From positions 124,001 through 188,000 of the forward strand of contig NZ_BDBI01000017.1 of assembly GCF_001612905.1 (NCBI RefSeq): DNA of 64,000 bases, read 5' to 3'. The DNA is from Nocardia ignorata NBRC 108230 (GTDB lineage Bacteria; Actinomycetota; Actinomycetes; Mycobacteriales; Mycobacteriaceae). The notes below the pieces were generated by a model. That model was not told the DNA's origin, ran no database searches, and saw nothing but the letters and a program-made list of their open reading frames with translations. Shown here piece by piece: positions 8,658 through 18,862 of this stretch; position 1 is the first letter of the stretch, and the number at the start of each line of letters is the position of its first letter. The position numbers and the translations under genes are program-made.

Positions 8658-11459
<2,802 letters not shown>

Positions 11460-11467
11460 CCTCTTGA

Positions 11468-11508
11468 ACAACGAAGGCCCCCACGGTTTCCGCGGGGGCC
11501 TTCGTTGT
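11468..11508. terminator. Intrinsic terminator between secA and the Uma2 gene
   Basis: A 15-bp perfect stem (ACAACGAAGGCCCCC pairing with its complement at 11494-11508) encloses an 11-base loop. It separates two convergent genes and is symmetrical enough to serve both. Confidence 0.85.
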
Positions 11509-11512
11509 ATTC

Positions 11513-12124
11513 CTACGGACGATCCAACGCGTCGAAGGTGATTGCCAACGTCACCGGATTGTCGAGAACCAACGCGGTGCGGTGAACCCGATGCGGCATG
11601 TACCGCATCTCCGACCAATCGAGCCGATACTCCTCGATCCGATCGATGGATTCCCAGCTCTTGTCGAAATGCACGATCAGATAGACCGGAATTCCCGCCC
11701 GGGCATACATTTGTCGCTTGATCCCGGTGTCGCTGTCCACCGTCGCGCGCGAGGCGACCTCGACAACCAAGGCGATATGGCTACGCACCGAATTGACGTC
11801 GTACGGTTCACAATCGCGCACAAAGATATCGGGGTACCGCACATTGAGGCGGCGATCCGCTGCTCCGTCCTCAGCATCTGCGAAACGTACAGCGACATCG
11901 GAGGCAACCCGAAGGCATGGGCCAGCCGGGTTACGCGCATCTTCGAGAGCAGCGGCCAACCTGCGCACCACCCTGCTGTGCGCCTCGCTCTGCGCCATCG
12001 CCCGAACAACGAGTCCGTCGATGATCTCGAAATCGCCGAATGTGCTGCTCAGGGCGTCTGGCTCGGACCCGAGGAACTCTTCGGCGGTGATCCGCTGCGG
12101 TTCCCCCGGATGCACTGCGGTCAT
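11513..12124 (-). CDS. Uma2 family (DUF820) putative endonuclease
   Basis: This 203-residue protein has the Uma2 pattern: ITAEEFL near the N-terminus, IIDGLVV, and the PD-(D/E)xK-type nuclease core YPDIFV, ALVVEVAS and DTGIKRQMYARAGIPVYLIV, which supply the acidic residues and lysine. The biological role of Uma2 proteins is not established; they are abundant in cyanobacteria and actinomycetes. The ATG at 12124 is preceded by AGGAGGAG. It is the first gene of the accessory region and appears monocistronic. Confidence 0.85.
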   Translation of the reverse strand: MTAVHPGEPQRITAEEFLGSEPDALSSTFGDFEIIDGLVVRAMAQSEAHSRVVRRLAAALEDARNPAGPCLRVASDVAVRFADAEDGAADRRLNVRYPDIFVRDCEPYDVNSVRSHIALVVEVASRATVDSDTGIKRQMYARAGIPVYLIVHFDKSWESIDRIEEYRLDWSEMRYMPHRVHRTALVLDNPVTLAITFDALDRP

Positions 12125-12412
12125 TGGTCAACTCCTCCTTGTCGCAGGCGCGTACGAGACTACCGCTGCCGGCTCGGCAGTTGCATGATGGGCGCAAACG
12201 AACCGATGGGCGGCGCCCATATTGCGCAGTGGTGAAGCCGACCGCCAGCTGCCCCGTCCTCGTCGACACCACAGCCCAATCACGCGGTGCAGGCGCGACT
12301 CCGCCATTTCGCCGATCCTGAGGTCCGCGAGTTCGCGCAGCAGCACGTGCTCGAACGTATCGGCTCCGAAACCGTTGTTCTCGCTGCGAGGTGAGAAAGG
12401 CAATGCACTCTG
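12125..12412. other. Intergenic stretch with a possible gene fragment
   Basis: No complete gene is seen in these 288 bases. On the + strand a 35-codon frame at 12287-12394 (GTG to TGA, containing FADPEVREFAQQHVLERI) has protein-like codon use but no ribosome-binding site, so it may be the tail of a lost gene. Its family could not be recognised. Confidence 0.3.
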
Positions 12413-13165
12413 TCAGGAGGGTGGGGCGGCGGTTGTCACCGTCGACGTCGTGGTCGTGGGCTTGCGGGTCGTGCTCGTCGGGGCCGGTGCGGTTGTCGTG
12501 GTGGTCTTCTTCGAGGTGGTGGTCGGCACCGGTCCCACCGTCAGCGACCGGGCGCGCCCCTGCCATTCCTCGGGCAGATTCCCCTTGGTCGACACCGCGA
12601 CGGTGTAGCTGTCACCTTCGTGTCCTGCGGTGTCGAACAGGGTGACCGTCTTGCCGGTCCGGTTGAACACCGAGACGGCGGCGGCGTCGATGTGCTGGCC
12701 GCTCAGGTCGGGGGAGCCGATCTTGAACAGCGACATCTTGCCCGCGCCTTCGTGCCCGGTGAACACGCACACATATGAAGTGGGGCAGCGGTCGAAGCCG
12801 GTGCAGCCGCCGGTCTTGTCGCACCAGTCCTCGGTGACGCTGGTGAACGTCTTGGCACTGACTGTCATTGTCTCGCTACCGTTTCCGCTTTCGAGCTCGA
12901 CGGTGTGTTCTTCGTCGGGCGCCGCACCGAGCCGATCGATCACGTACTCACAGGCCGCACTCAGCGCGATCCCGGTAGCCGCCGTCACCAGCGCCGCCGT
13001 CACCGTCACCCCCGCCCGCAGTTTCAGCGTGATGACCTCGACGACCGGAACCACCATCTCGCACACGACATCCTGTGCCGTCTCGGTCGCCTTCTCGTGG
13101 TCACACGCCACCACACCGAACCCGACAAGCATCGCCGCGAGTATCACCGTGAACACTGTCCGCAC
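12413..13165 (-). CDS. Secreted lipoprotein with crystallin-like (peptidase inhibitor I36-like) domain
   Basis: The 250-residue protein begins with a signal peptide ending in a lipobox-like VVAC (cysteine 21), so it is probably lipid-anchored on the cell surface. Residues 22-95 form a hydrophobic, alanine/valine-rich part. Residues about 110-205 contain cysteines and the repeated pattern YVCVFTGHEGAG and NRTGKTVTLFDTAGHEGDSY, which resembles beta-gamma crystallin/I36 inhibitor motifs. The last 45 residues are threonine- and proline-rich with basic residues, a likely wall-spanning linker. The match to I36 is by pattern only; the function is unknown. Confidence 0.7.
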   Translation of the reverse strand: MRTVFTVILAAMLVGFGVVACDHEKATETAQDVVCEMVVPVVEVITLKLRAGVTVTAALVTAATGIALSAACEYVIDRLGAAPDEEHTVELESGNGSETMTVSAKTFTSVTEDWCDKTGGCTGFDRCPTSYVCVFTGHEGAGKMSLFKIGSPDLSGQHIDAAAVSVFNRTGKTVTLFDTAGHEGDSYTVAVSTKGNLPEEWQGRARSLTVGPVPTTTSKKTTTTTAPAPTSTTRKPTTTTSTVTTAAPPS

Positions 13166-13326
13166 GGCGTCAGAATGCGCCCGGAAACTGCTCTCCCGCA
13201 GCCGGTTCCGCCCGCAACGAAACCTGCGTTCGGGCGTGGCTTCGATTGCTCAGCGCAACGAACTTCTCGGCTATCACGGCGGCGCCCGTGTCAGTGTTCA
13301 TCACGAGCGCATCGCCACAACCCGGT

Positions 13327-13350
13327 CATGCATGTGCGATTGCATGCATG
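13327..13350. promoter_or_regulatory. Palindrome overlapping the VapB-like start codon
   Basis: Two copies of the self-complementary octamer CATGCATG (13327-13334 and 13343-13350) are separated by 8 bases and form one 24-bp palindrome. The ATG of the antitoxin lies in the second copy. Ribbon-helix-helix antitoxins usually repress their own operon at such sites, so this is a probable autoregulatory operator. Confidence 0.7.
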
Positions 13351-13614
13351 GTTGCCTTGCAGATTCGCGACGTTCCCGAACCGCTGCGGGATCAGTTGGT
13401 CGCGTTGGCTCGCCAGCGAGGGCAGTCCTTGCAGGCATTCCTCTTCGACCTGGTGCGCGATGAAGCTCGGCGCCAGGACAACATCGCGGTGCTCAAGCAG
13501 TTCAGTCCGGGCAACTGGGATGTCGCGTTCGCTGCTCAGGACGTCATAGTGGCCTTGGACGATGAACGCTCCGAGCGGGATTCGGCGTTGGACGGTCCGG
13601 GAGCTCGCGAGTGA
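13348..13614 (+). CDS. FitA/VapB-type ribbon-helix-helix antitoxin
   Basis: The 88-residue protein starts with the ribbon-helix-helix DNA-binding fold (VALQIRDVPEPLRDQLVALARQRGQSLQAFL), typical of antitoxins paired with PIN toxins, followed by a short acidic, charged tail that would wrap the toxin. The ATG at 13348 is preferred to 13246 because the earlier codons show no family similarity; no ribosome-binding site is visible, so the mRNA may be leaderless. Its stop overlaps the toxin start (GTGA). Its partner gene is frameshifted. Confidence 0.85.
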   Translation: MVALQIRDVPEPLRDQLVALARQRGQSLQAFLFDLVRDEARRQDNIAVLKQFSPGNWDVAFAAQDVIVALDDERSERDSALDGPGARE

Positions 13615-14026
13615 TCGTGGTCGACGCTTCGGTCTTCGTTCATGCGCTTCTGAATCCCGACCCACTCGGTACGGTCTGCCGCGATGCCCTGGAAGGCGGC
13701 AATCGCTGGATCGCCCCGCAGCATTGGACTGTCGAGGTTCTGTCCGTCATCCGCCGTTTCGCCCGCGCGGGCACCATCACCACCGAGCAGGCCGCTCGGG
13801 CTGTCACCGCGCTGGAAGAACTCGACCCCGAAGTTCCGGTCACGCGCGTACTCGTCCCGAGAATGTGGGCACTGCCGACAATCCGACCGCCTACGACGCC
13901 GCCTATGTCGCCGCGGCCGAGGCTTATGGTTGCGATCTGCTCACCACCGATTCGAGGCTGGCGAACGCGCCGGGCATCACCTGCTCGGTGCGTGTCCTGA
14001 CGGCCGCGAATACTGCGCCGATCTAG
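13611..14026 (+). pseudogene. VapC-type PIN ribonuclease toxin, frameshifted
   Basis: The start VVDASVFVHALL and the middle VEVLSVIRRF match PIN-domain toxins, which cut RNA using four acidic residues. After RMWALP (near 13870) the reading frame loses the family pattern, while the +1 frame continues it (ADNPTAYDAAYVAAAEAYGCDLLTTDSRLA) to a TAG at 14024-14026. One base is missing around 13868-13872. The translated product would end at 14000 with a foreign tail and lack the third and fourth acidic positions (in AYDAAY and TTDSR), so the toxin is probably dead unless the sequence is in error here. Confidence 0.85.
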
Positions 14027-14035
14027 TCGGGCTGC

Positions 14036-14359
14036 TCAGCTGGCTCGGTGGATGGGGTGGACTCGGGAGAGGGCGCGTTTGGCTTCGGCCAGGGAGATCA
14101 TGTGGTCTTCGTCGTCGATTTCGGCGACGGCGGCCTCGGCCCATTCGCGCAGTAACGTCGATACCCCGACGCGCCGTTCATCGGCCAGATCCTTGAGCCG
14201 GGAATGCAGGCCGAGTGGTAACCGGATCGAGGTGGTCACCATGATGTCCTCATTGGCCGGCAGTCGGGGCGGCGCGTCGGCAGGCTCGTCCGAGAAACTC
14301 AGCCGGTCCAAGAAATCGGCGAGTTCCTCTCGGCTGGACGGAAAGTCCTGATCGCTCAT
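14036..14359 (-). CDS. Antitoxin with ribbon-helix-helix domain (BrnA-like)
   Basis: The 107-residue protein has an acidic N-terminal region (SREELADFLDRL) and a ribbon-helix-helix domain from about residue 42 (VTTSIRLPLGLHSRLKDLAD). This arrangement, toxin-binding part first and DNA-binding part second, and the position downstream of a small toxin gene fit BrnTA-type systems. Its ATG overlaps the toxin stop codon (ATGA), so the two are translationally coupled. It is convergent with the broken VapC gene 9 bases away. Confidence 0.8.
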   Translation of the reverse strand: MSDQDFPSSREELADFLDRLSFSDEPADAPPRLPANEDIMVTTSIRLPLGLHSRLKDLADERRVGVSTLLREWAEAAVAEIDDEDHMISLAEAKRALSRVHPIHRAS

Positions 14360-14634
14360 GATGGATTCCCACTTTCCCACTGCTCGAATTGCGCCAGCTC
14401 CTCGGCACGCATCGTCCGTGCGCCGATGATCACCCACGTCCAGTCGTCGCGCTGCCGTGTGACCACGATCAACGGACGCCCGGCCGTGGTGCGCCCCCAC
14501 ACCGTCAAGACGGTCACCTGGCCGTCGAAGGCCGGGCGCGGCCACCGTCGTGACGCTGCGAGGACCTGCCGAACCTCGCTGGGTTCGATGCCGATCAGGT
14601 GAGCGATCGCCCAATCAGGCCACTCGAAACCCAT
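14356..14634 (-). CDS. BrnT-like toxin
   Basis: The 92-residue protein (start MGFEWPDWAIAHL) resembles BrnT-type ribonuclease toxins: an opening with FEWPDW, a helix with the pattern IEPSEVRQVLA, then strands GQVTVLTVWGRTTAGRPLIVVT and WVIIGARTM, a RelE-like fold. The ATG at 14634 is chosen because residues before it are not family-like. It is followed by the antitoxin with a 4-base overlap, the order usual for brnTA. It is divergent from the PapA5-like gene, with a 112-base shared promoter gap. Confidence 0.7.
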   Translation of the reverse strand: MGFEWPDWAIAHLIGIEPSEVRQVLAASRRWPRPAFDGQVTVLTVWGRTTAGRPLIVVTRQRDDWTWVIIGARTMRAEELAQFEQWESGNPS

Positions 14635-14746
14635 AAGTCCATAATACGCACGTAGTAACGCACTGTGAAAGAGCTGTGTATCGAACCGGCCGCGGTTCGT
14701 TAGGCTCGCCGTGACCCGATTTTCCGACGAAGGGGAGGGTACGACG

Positions 14747-16024
14747 GTGCGCACGGAAGCGGTGGAGCGTGCGTTGTCGGCGTCGGAGCGGTGGTTCTGG
14801 TTGGTGGATCAGTTGTCGCCTGCGAATTGTGTGGTGCGGATTCGGGTGCGGGGGCCGATCGGGGCTTATCGGCTGGAGTTCGCGGCCGAAGCGCTTGTCG
14901 CGGAGTTTCCGTTGTTGCGGTCGGTGGTGGGGGAGGGGCCGTGTTTCGCCGCGTCGGCGGACCCGCATCTGCCGGTGTTGCATCGCATCATCGCCGGCCT
15001 CGATGACTGGCGCGCGGTGTTCGACACTCAGCTCGCGACGCCTGTCGACTCGGCGACCGCACCGGGCAGGATCGTCGACCTGGCTTTCCGGCCGGGGACC
15101 GACGACGAGCAGCACGACCTTATCGTGGTGTTCTCGCATGTCTATCTCGACGGGCGTTCGATGGTCGCGCTCGTCTGGCGACTGCTCGCCTACGCCTTCG
15201 GTGCCCAACCGGTGGTCACCGCCCGCCCGGCGATTCCGGCGCCGGATGACCTGATCCCGCCCGCGCAGACGCGGATGTGGCGCTGCCTGTGGACGAACGT
15301 GTCCGCCCAGCTCACCGCCTTCGCCCGGCGCGCGGTGAGCCTGCCCGGCTGTCCGCCACCACTGCCGGTACGCCGCACCCGCACGGTCGTTCGCACGATC
15401 GCGGGAGAGAAGCTCACTGCTCTGCGCGCCCGCTGTCAACGCGAAAGTGTCACCGTCAACGCACTGTTGGCAGCAGCGCTGGCCGAGACGATCGGCGGCT
15501 ATGCCCCGAAAGAGACCGGCACGGTGGGCATCGGCATCCCTGTCGACATCCGCACCCGTCTGAATCCACCTCCCGCCGAGGACGAACCAGGCATGTTCAC
15601 CGCGGTAGTCCCCACCTTCGTCCCCTTCGGAACCGATCCGTCCGACGCCGCGCGATCCGCAAAAGCACAGCTGAACAGGGGAATTGCCCGCCACATCGAC
15701 CTGCGCTCCCTGGCGGCCATCCGCTACGGCTGCCCCCGCACCCTCGAATCCAGCAGGCGCACTATCGAACTCATCGACCGCCGCGCCCCCTGGAACGTCA
15801 CCCTCAGCAACCTCGGCCGCATCACCCCACCGACAACCCCCGAGCCCCTGCACATCACCGACGTCACGGTAGCGGGAACCAACTCCTGCGCCAGCGCCCT
15901 CACCGTCGGCGTAGCCACCTTCGACAACACCATGTCGATCACCTTCTGCTACGTCGACACCATGCTCCCACGAACAACAATCGAAACCCTGGCCGACACC
16001 ATGATCGCCGCTGCCGCACCGTAA
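14747..16024 (+). CDS. PapA5-like condensation-domain acyltransferase
   Basis: The 425-residue protein belongs to the condensation/acyltransferase superfamily, closest in pattern to PapA5, the enzyme that esterifies diols with mycocerosic acids. The active-site motif HxxxDG is present as SHVYLDGRS (about residue 143). The C-terminal part carries a family-like segment ending WNVTLSNLGRI. The GTG at 14747 is used because GGGGAGGG lies 7 bases upstream; an in-frame GTG at 14711 has no such site. It may act with the KAS III/ligase/P450 locus that follows on the other strand, but nothing beyond proximity shows this. Confidence 0.8.
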   Translation: MRTEAVERALSASERWFWLVDQLSPANCVVRIRVRGPIGAYRLEFAAEALVAEFPLLRSVVGEGPCFAASADPHLPVLHRIIAGLDDWRAVFDTQLATPVDSATAPGRIVDLAFRPGTDDEQHDLIVVFSHVYLDGRSMVALVWRLLAYAFGAQPVVTARPAIPAPDDLIPPAQTRMWRCLWTNVSAQLTAFARRAVSLPGCPPPLPVRRTRTVVRTIAGEKLTALRARCQRESVTVNALLAAALAETIGGYAPKETGTVGIGIPVDIRTRLNPPPAEDEPGMFTAVVPTFVPFGTDPSDAARSAKAQLNRGIARHIDLRSLAAIRYGCPRTLESSRRTIELIDRRAPWNVTLSNLGRITPPTTPEPLHITDVTVAGTNSCASALTVGVATFDNTMSITFCYVDTMLPRTTIETLADTMIAAAAP

Positions 16025-16207
16025 CGGCTGCCTGCCCGCACTCGCCAGGCGTCGAGTTGCTCGATCACCTCGTCGAGGTCGGCGCGCCGCTTTTCATCTC
16101 CGATGAGAGGCAATCCTCGGCTGGTGCGTGCGAGTTCTGCCACCGGCACGAAGGTCCGGCGGACCACCGGCCGGAGCTCGGCGACCGGCTTGCCGTTGCG
16201 GATCCGC
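16025..16207 (-). pseudogene. Remnant of a Phd/YefM-type antitoxin (N-terminus lost)
   Basis: The frame reads RNGKPVAELRPVVRRTFVPV followed by AELARTSRGLPLIGDEKRRADLDEVIEQL, which is the middle and end of a prevent-host-death antitoxin (compare the common RNGxPVAELRPV). The N-terminal DNA-binding half is absent: the frame begins directly at the stop codon of the acyl ligase gene, and there is no start codon or ribosome site. The neighbouring toxin is also missing. The boundary suggests that the ligase gene arrived by a recombination that cut an older toxin-antitoxin operon. Confidence 0.65.
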
Positions 16208-17734
16208 CTAGTGCAGGACAGCGCGCACCATCTCCCGCAGGGCGTTTCGGTCGGGTTTGCTCGTACGCCCGGTTACCGGGATGCGGTCGACGACCACGAT
16301 GTCGTCCGGCAGGGCGGAGGTGTCGATGAGCTGCGGTAGGACGGTGCGGAGACGGTCGACCACATCGCCCGCGCCGGGCTCGGGGACGATCGCGAGGACG
16401 ATGCGTTCGTCGCCGATCTCGTCGGGTAACCCGACCAGCACGGCCTCGCGCACCCCGTCGATGCCGGCGATCGCCGGTTCGTAGAGTCCGGGGTAGATGT
16501 TGGTCTTGCCCCGGATCATCATGTCCTTCTTGCGTCCGGTGAGGACGAGGCGGTTGCCGTCGAAGCGGGCGAGGTCGCCGGTCGCGATCTCGGTCAGCGG
16601 TGCGGAACCGAGGTAGCCGCGGCACAGATTCGGTCCGCTCAGGACGAGTTCGCCGTCGTCGGCGATGCGTGCCCGGACGCCGCGCACAGGCGTGCCGAGC
16701 AGGTCACCGTCGTGCGCGAGCTTGTCGGCGCCGGTGGCGACCGCGACGGGCAAGATCTCGGTCATGCCGTAGACGGCGAGAAACTCGGTGTCGGGCAGCG
16801 ACTTCTGTGCTCGACGCAGCAGCGCGGCCGTCACCGGCGCACCACCGAGCGCGACCTGACGCAGGTACTGCGGCGCGGCGATCCGCCCCGCCTCCAGCGC
16901 ATCGAGGGCCACGGCGAGGTCGGCGGGGGTGTAGAAGGCGTGGGTGGCGCTGCGCAGGTTGCGGGTGAACCGCACAGGATCGATGTGGGTGCCGAACCGG
17001 GGATACTTCGGCATGGCCCAGCGCGCACCCGACATCAGCGCGGGCAGACCCATCATGAGCTGTTCGGTGTGCAGGAACGCGCCGGGCGCGAGGCTGGTCT
17101 GCCCACCCATCGCTGCCAGCCCGGCGCTGAGCGAAGCACGGGTATGCACAACGGCTTTCGGCTCGTCGGTGGTGCCCGAGGTGAAGACGATCAATGCTTC
17201 CGATTCCGGATCATGCTGGGGCAGAGACGAATCCGGCGCATCACCGAAAACGCGGCGCAGCGGTAGGGATCGCAAGGGTGTGCCGGGCAACCACACCCCG
17301 CTGTGCAGGTGCCGCACCTCGAGCTCACTGAACCGCGGCAAGGTCAACCCACGCTTGCGCCCGAGTCCGGCCAGCGGTCCGCTCACCGCATAGAGCAGCG
17401 ATTCCGTTGCCGCCCATCGTGGTGCGACCATCGCGATGCGGTTGGCGAACAACTCCGGCCCCACGCCGGGATCCACGAAAACAATGGTCCCGCCCGCGGC
17501 GATGGTGCCGAAGATCAAGCCGACCGAACTCACCGACGGCCGGATAGAGAACAGCATCCGATCACCCGGCCGCAACCCGGCGACCCGCAGATTGTGTGCG
17601 ACCCGGCCGATCGTGTCGACCAACTCGCGATAGGTGAGCGCCCGCTTGCCGACGGTTCCGAGCGCCGAGGCATCCGGAATGCGGGCGGCGTGGGTGGCGA
17701 GACGGTCGAGAAAATCGGGAAACAACGAGCTCAC
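16208..17734 (-). CDS. Adenylate-forming acyl-CoA/acyl-ACP ligase (OleC-like pattern)
   Basis: The 508-residue protein is an ANL-superfamily ligase: AMP-binding P-loop VFTSGTTDEPKAVVH (about residue 190), ALGGAPVTAALL, the YGMTEILPV motif, LTGRKKDMMIRGKTNIYP in the hinge and TSKPDR near the C-terminus with the expected catalytic lysine. The segment VFVDPGVG resembles the IDPGMG of OleC-type beta-lactone synthetases, but this alone does not prove that activity. It is the last gene of a five-gene operon, and its GTG overlaps the glycosyltransferase stop (GTGA). It probably activates or cyclises a fatty or polyketide acid made by the two KAS III-like proteins. Confidence 0.85.
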   Translation of the reverse strand: MSSLFPDFLDRLATHAARIPDASALGTVGKRALTYRELVDTIGRVAHNLRVAGLRPGDRMLFSIRPSVSSVGLIFGTIAAGGTIVFVDPGVGPELFANRIAMVAPRWAATESLLYAVSGPLAGLGRKRGLTLPRFSELEVRHLHSGVWLPGTPLRSLPLRRVFGDAPDSSLPQHDPESEALIVFTSGTTDEPKAVVHTRASLSAGLAAMGGQTSLAPGAFLHTEQLMMGLPALMSGARWAMPKYPRFGTHIDPVRFTRNLRSATHAFYTPADLAVALDALEAGRIAAPQYLRQVALGGAPVTAALLRRAQKSLPDTEFLAVYGMTEILPVAVATGADKLAHDGDLLGTPVRGVRARIADDGELVLSGPNLCRGYLGSAPLTEIATGDLARFDGNRLVLTGRKKDMMIRGKTNIYPGLYEPAIAGIDGVREAVLVGLPDEIGDERIVLAIVPEPGAGDVVDRLRTVLPQLIDTSALPDDIVVVDRIPVTGRTSKPDRNALREMVRAVLH

Positions 17735-18486
17735 CGGATGTCGACCACCTCGGGCCGGTACCGGTGATCGGCGTACCAGGCCAGCGTCTTGCGAATACCC
17801 CACGCGCGCACCCGCCGGTTCGACCCGTACACCCGCACGTCACGGCGCAGCCCGTAATCGGTGGTGATGGTGCGCACCGCGTTCACGAGGGCACGGTCCT
17901 CGTGCAGGTCCTCGATGGCGGTACGCGGGAATCCGCCTGCGGCCGAATAGAGTTCGGCGGTGATGGCCATATTGCACCCCGGTGTCATCACATACGGCCC
18001 GAGATATCTCGGGTCACGATTACCCGAGCGCACCTTCCCGAACAGCGACGCCACCTCGAGCGCGACCCGGATGATCGTGCGGTCCCGCCACGAAACCCCC
18101 TCGTCGGTGCGGGGAATCAGCTGCCCGCTCACCAGGCGCAGACCGGAGTCGAAGCCGGCGCGGATCCGCTGCGTCCAGTCCGGCGCCGGCAGGCAGTCGG
18201 CGTCGGTGCGGGCCAGCAGTTCCGCGCCCTGTGCGATGGCGTACCGCATACCGGTGTCGGCCGCCGCGCCGGTGCCCTTCTGCGCCTCGTCGATCACCTC
18301 GATCACCGGAACCGGGTTCGCCGCGGCGAACTTACGCACCACCTCGACGGTGCGATCGGTGGAATTGTTGTCCACGACGACCACCGTGAAATCGGTATCG
18401 CGTTGGTCGGCAAGAGCTTCCAGCGTCGCCTCGATCCCGCGTTCCTCGTCGAACGCGGGGATCACCACCCACAGCGGCTTTCTCAC
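17731..18486 (-). CDS. Family 2 glycosyltransferase
   Basis: The 251-residue enzyme has the GT2 (GT-A fold) pattern: PLWVVIPAFDEERGI at the start, VVVDNNSTDRT, the metal-binding DAD in ARTDADCLP (about residue 95) and the acidic acceptor segment AIEDLHEDRALV. A C-terminal membrane anchor is not seen. The GTG at 18486 gives the family start; a longer frame from 18534 would overlap the preceding gene and adds only proline-rich residues. Within the KAS III/ligase operon it suggests that the product is a glycolipid or that the sugar is transferred to a lipid carrier. Donor and acceptor cannot be read from the sequence. Confidence 0.88.
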   Translation of the reverse strand: MRKPLWVVIPAFDEERGIEATLEALADQRDTDFTVVVVDNNSTDRTVEVVRKFAAANPVPVIEVIDEAQKGTGAAADTGMRYAIAQGAELLARTDADCLPAPDWTQRIRAGFDSGLRLVSGQLIPRTDEGVSWRDRTIIRVALEVASLFGKVRSGNRDPRYLGPYVMTPGCNMAITAELYSAAGGFPRTAIEDLHEDRALVNAVRTITTDYGLRRDVRVYGSNRRVRAWGIRKTLAWYADHRYRPEVVDIR

Positions 18487-18499
18487 GGGCGGCGGTCGG

Positions 18500-18862
18500 T
18501 CATGGCTCGCCCAGGGTCTTCCACCAGGTGGCACCGAGCAGCATCGTCATCAGCGCGGCCCGGCCGGCCGGGATACCGCGTTCGGCGGCCACCCGCCGCG
18601 CGGCCGGGATCTGTGCGGCATGCACACCGACACTGAGCACCACATCGATCCAGAACGCGACCCGCAGCAGCTTGGTGCGAAACGGGCGGACCACACCGAG
18701 AATCAGGAACAACCACCCGAAAATCGGGATCGCCCGCAGTGCGAGCACCGCCTCGCGGCTCGGGGCACGCGGGGGTTCGGCCCGGTGACGGCCCGGTTGG
18801 GGCACACTCACCTGCCAGAAATCACCCTCCGTAGAGACCGCATGCAACGGACGACTGCTCAC
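18500..18862 (-). CDS. Small membrane protein of the KAS III/ligase operon
   Basis: The 120-residue protein has two hydrophobic segments (about residues 40-60, LRAIPIFGWLFLILGVV, and 68-85, VAFWIDVVLSVGVHAAQI) and a basic loop. The family could not be recognised; a similar fold of two helices is common in small accessory proteins of lipid biosynthesis. It begins with a GTG that overlaps the stop codon of the preceding ketosynthase gene (GTGA), so it is certainly part of the operon and may tether the enzymes to the membrane. Confidence 0.7.
   Translation of the reverse strand: MSSRPLHAVSTEGDFWQVSVPQPGRHRAEPPRAPSREAVLALRAIPIFGWLFLILGVVRPFRTKLLRVAFWIDVVLSVGVHAAQIPAARRVAAERGIPAGRAALMTMLLGATWWKTLGEP

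Noticed and set aside
12128..12403. A 91-codon leftward frame between the Uma2 and lipoprotein genes
   Set aside because: It has no ribosome site and low family-like content; it is antisense to the more protein-like fragment at 12287-12394.
13562..14026. A 154-residue protein from 13562
   Set aside because: Only its second half is protein-like; it is the shifted frame of the VapC gene, so it is described as part of the pseudogene.
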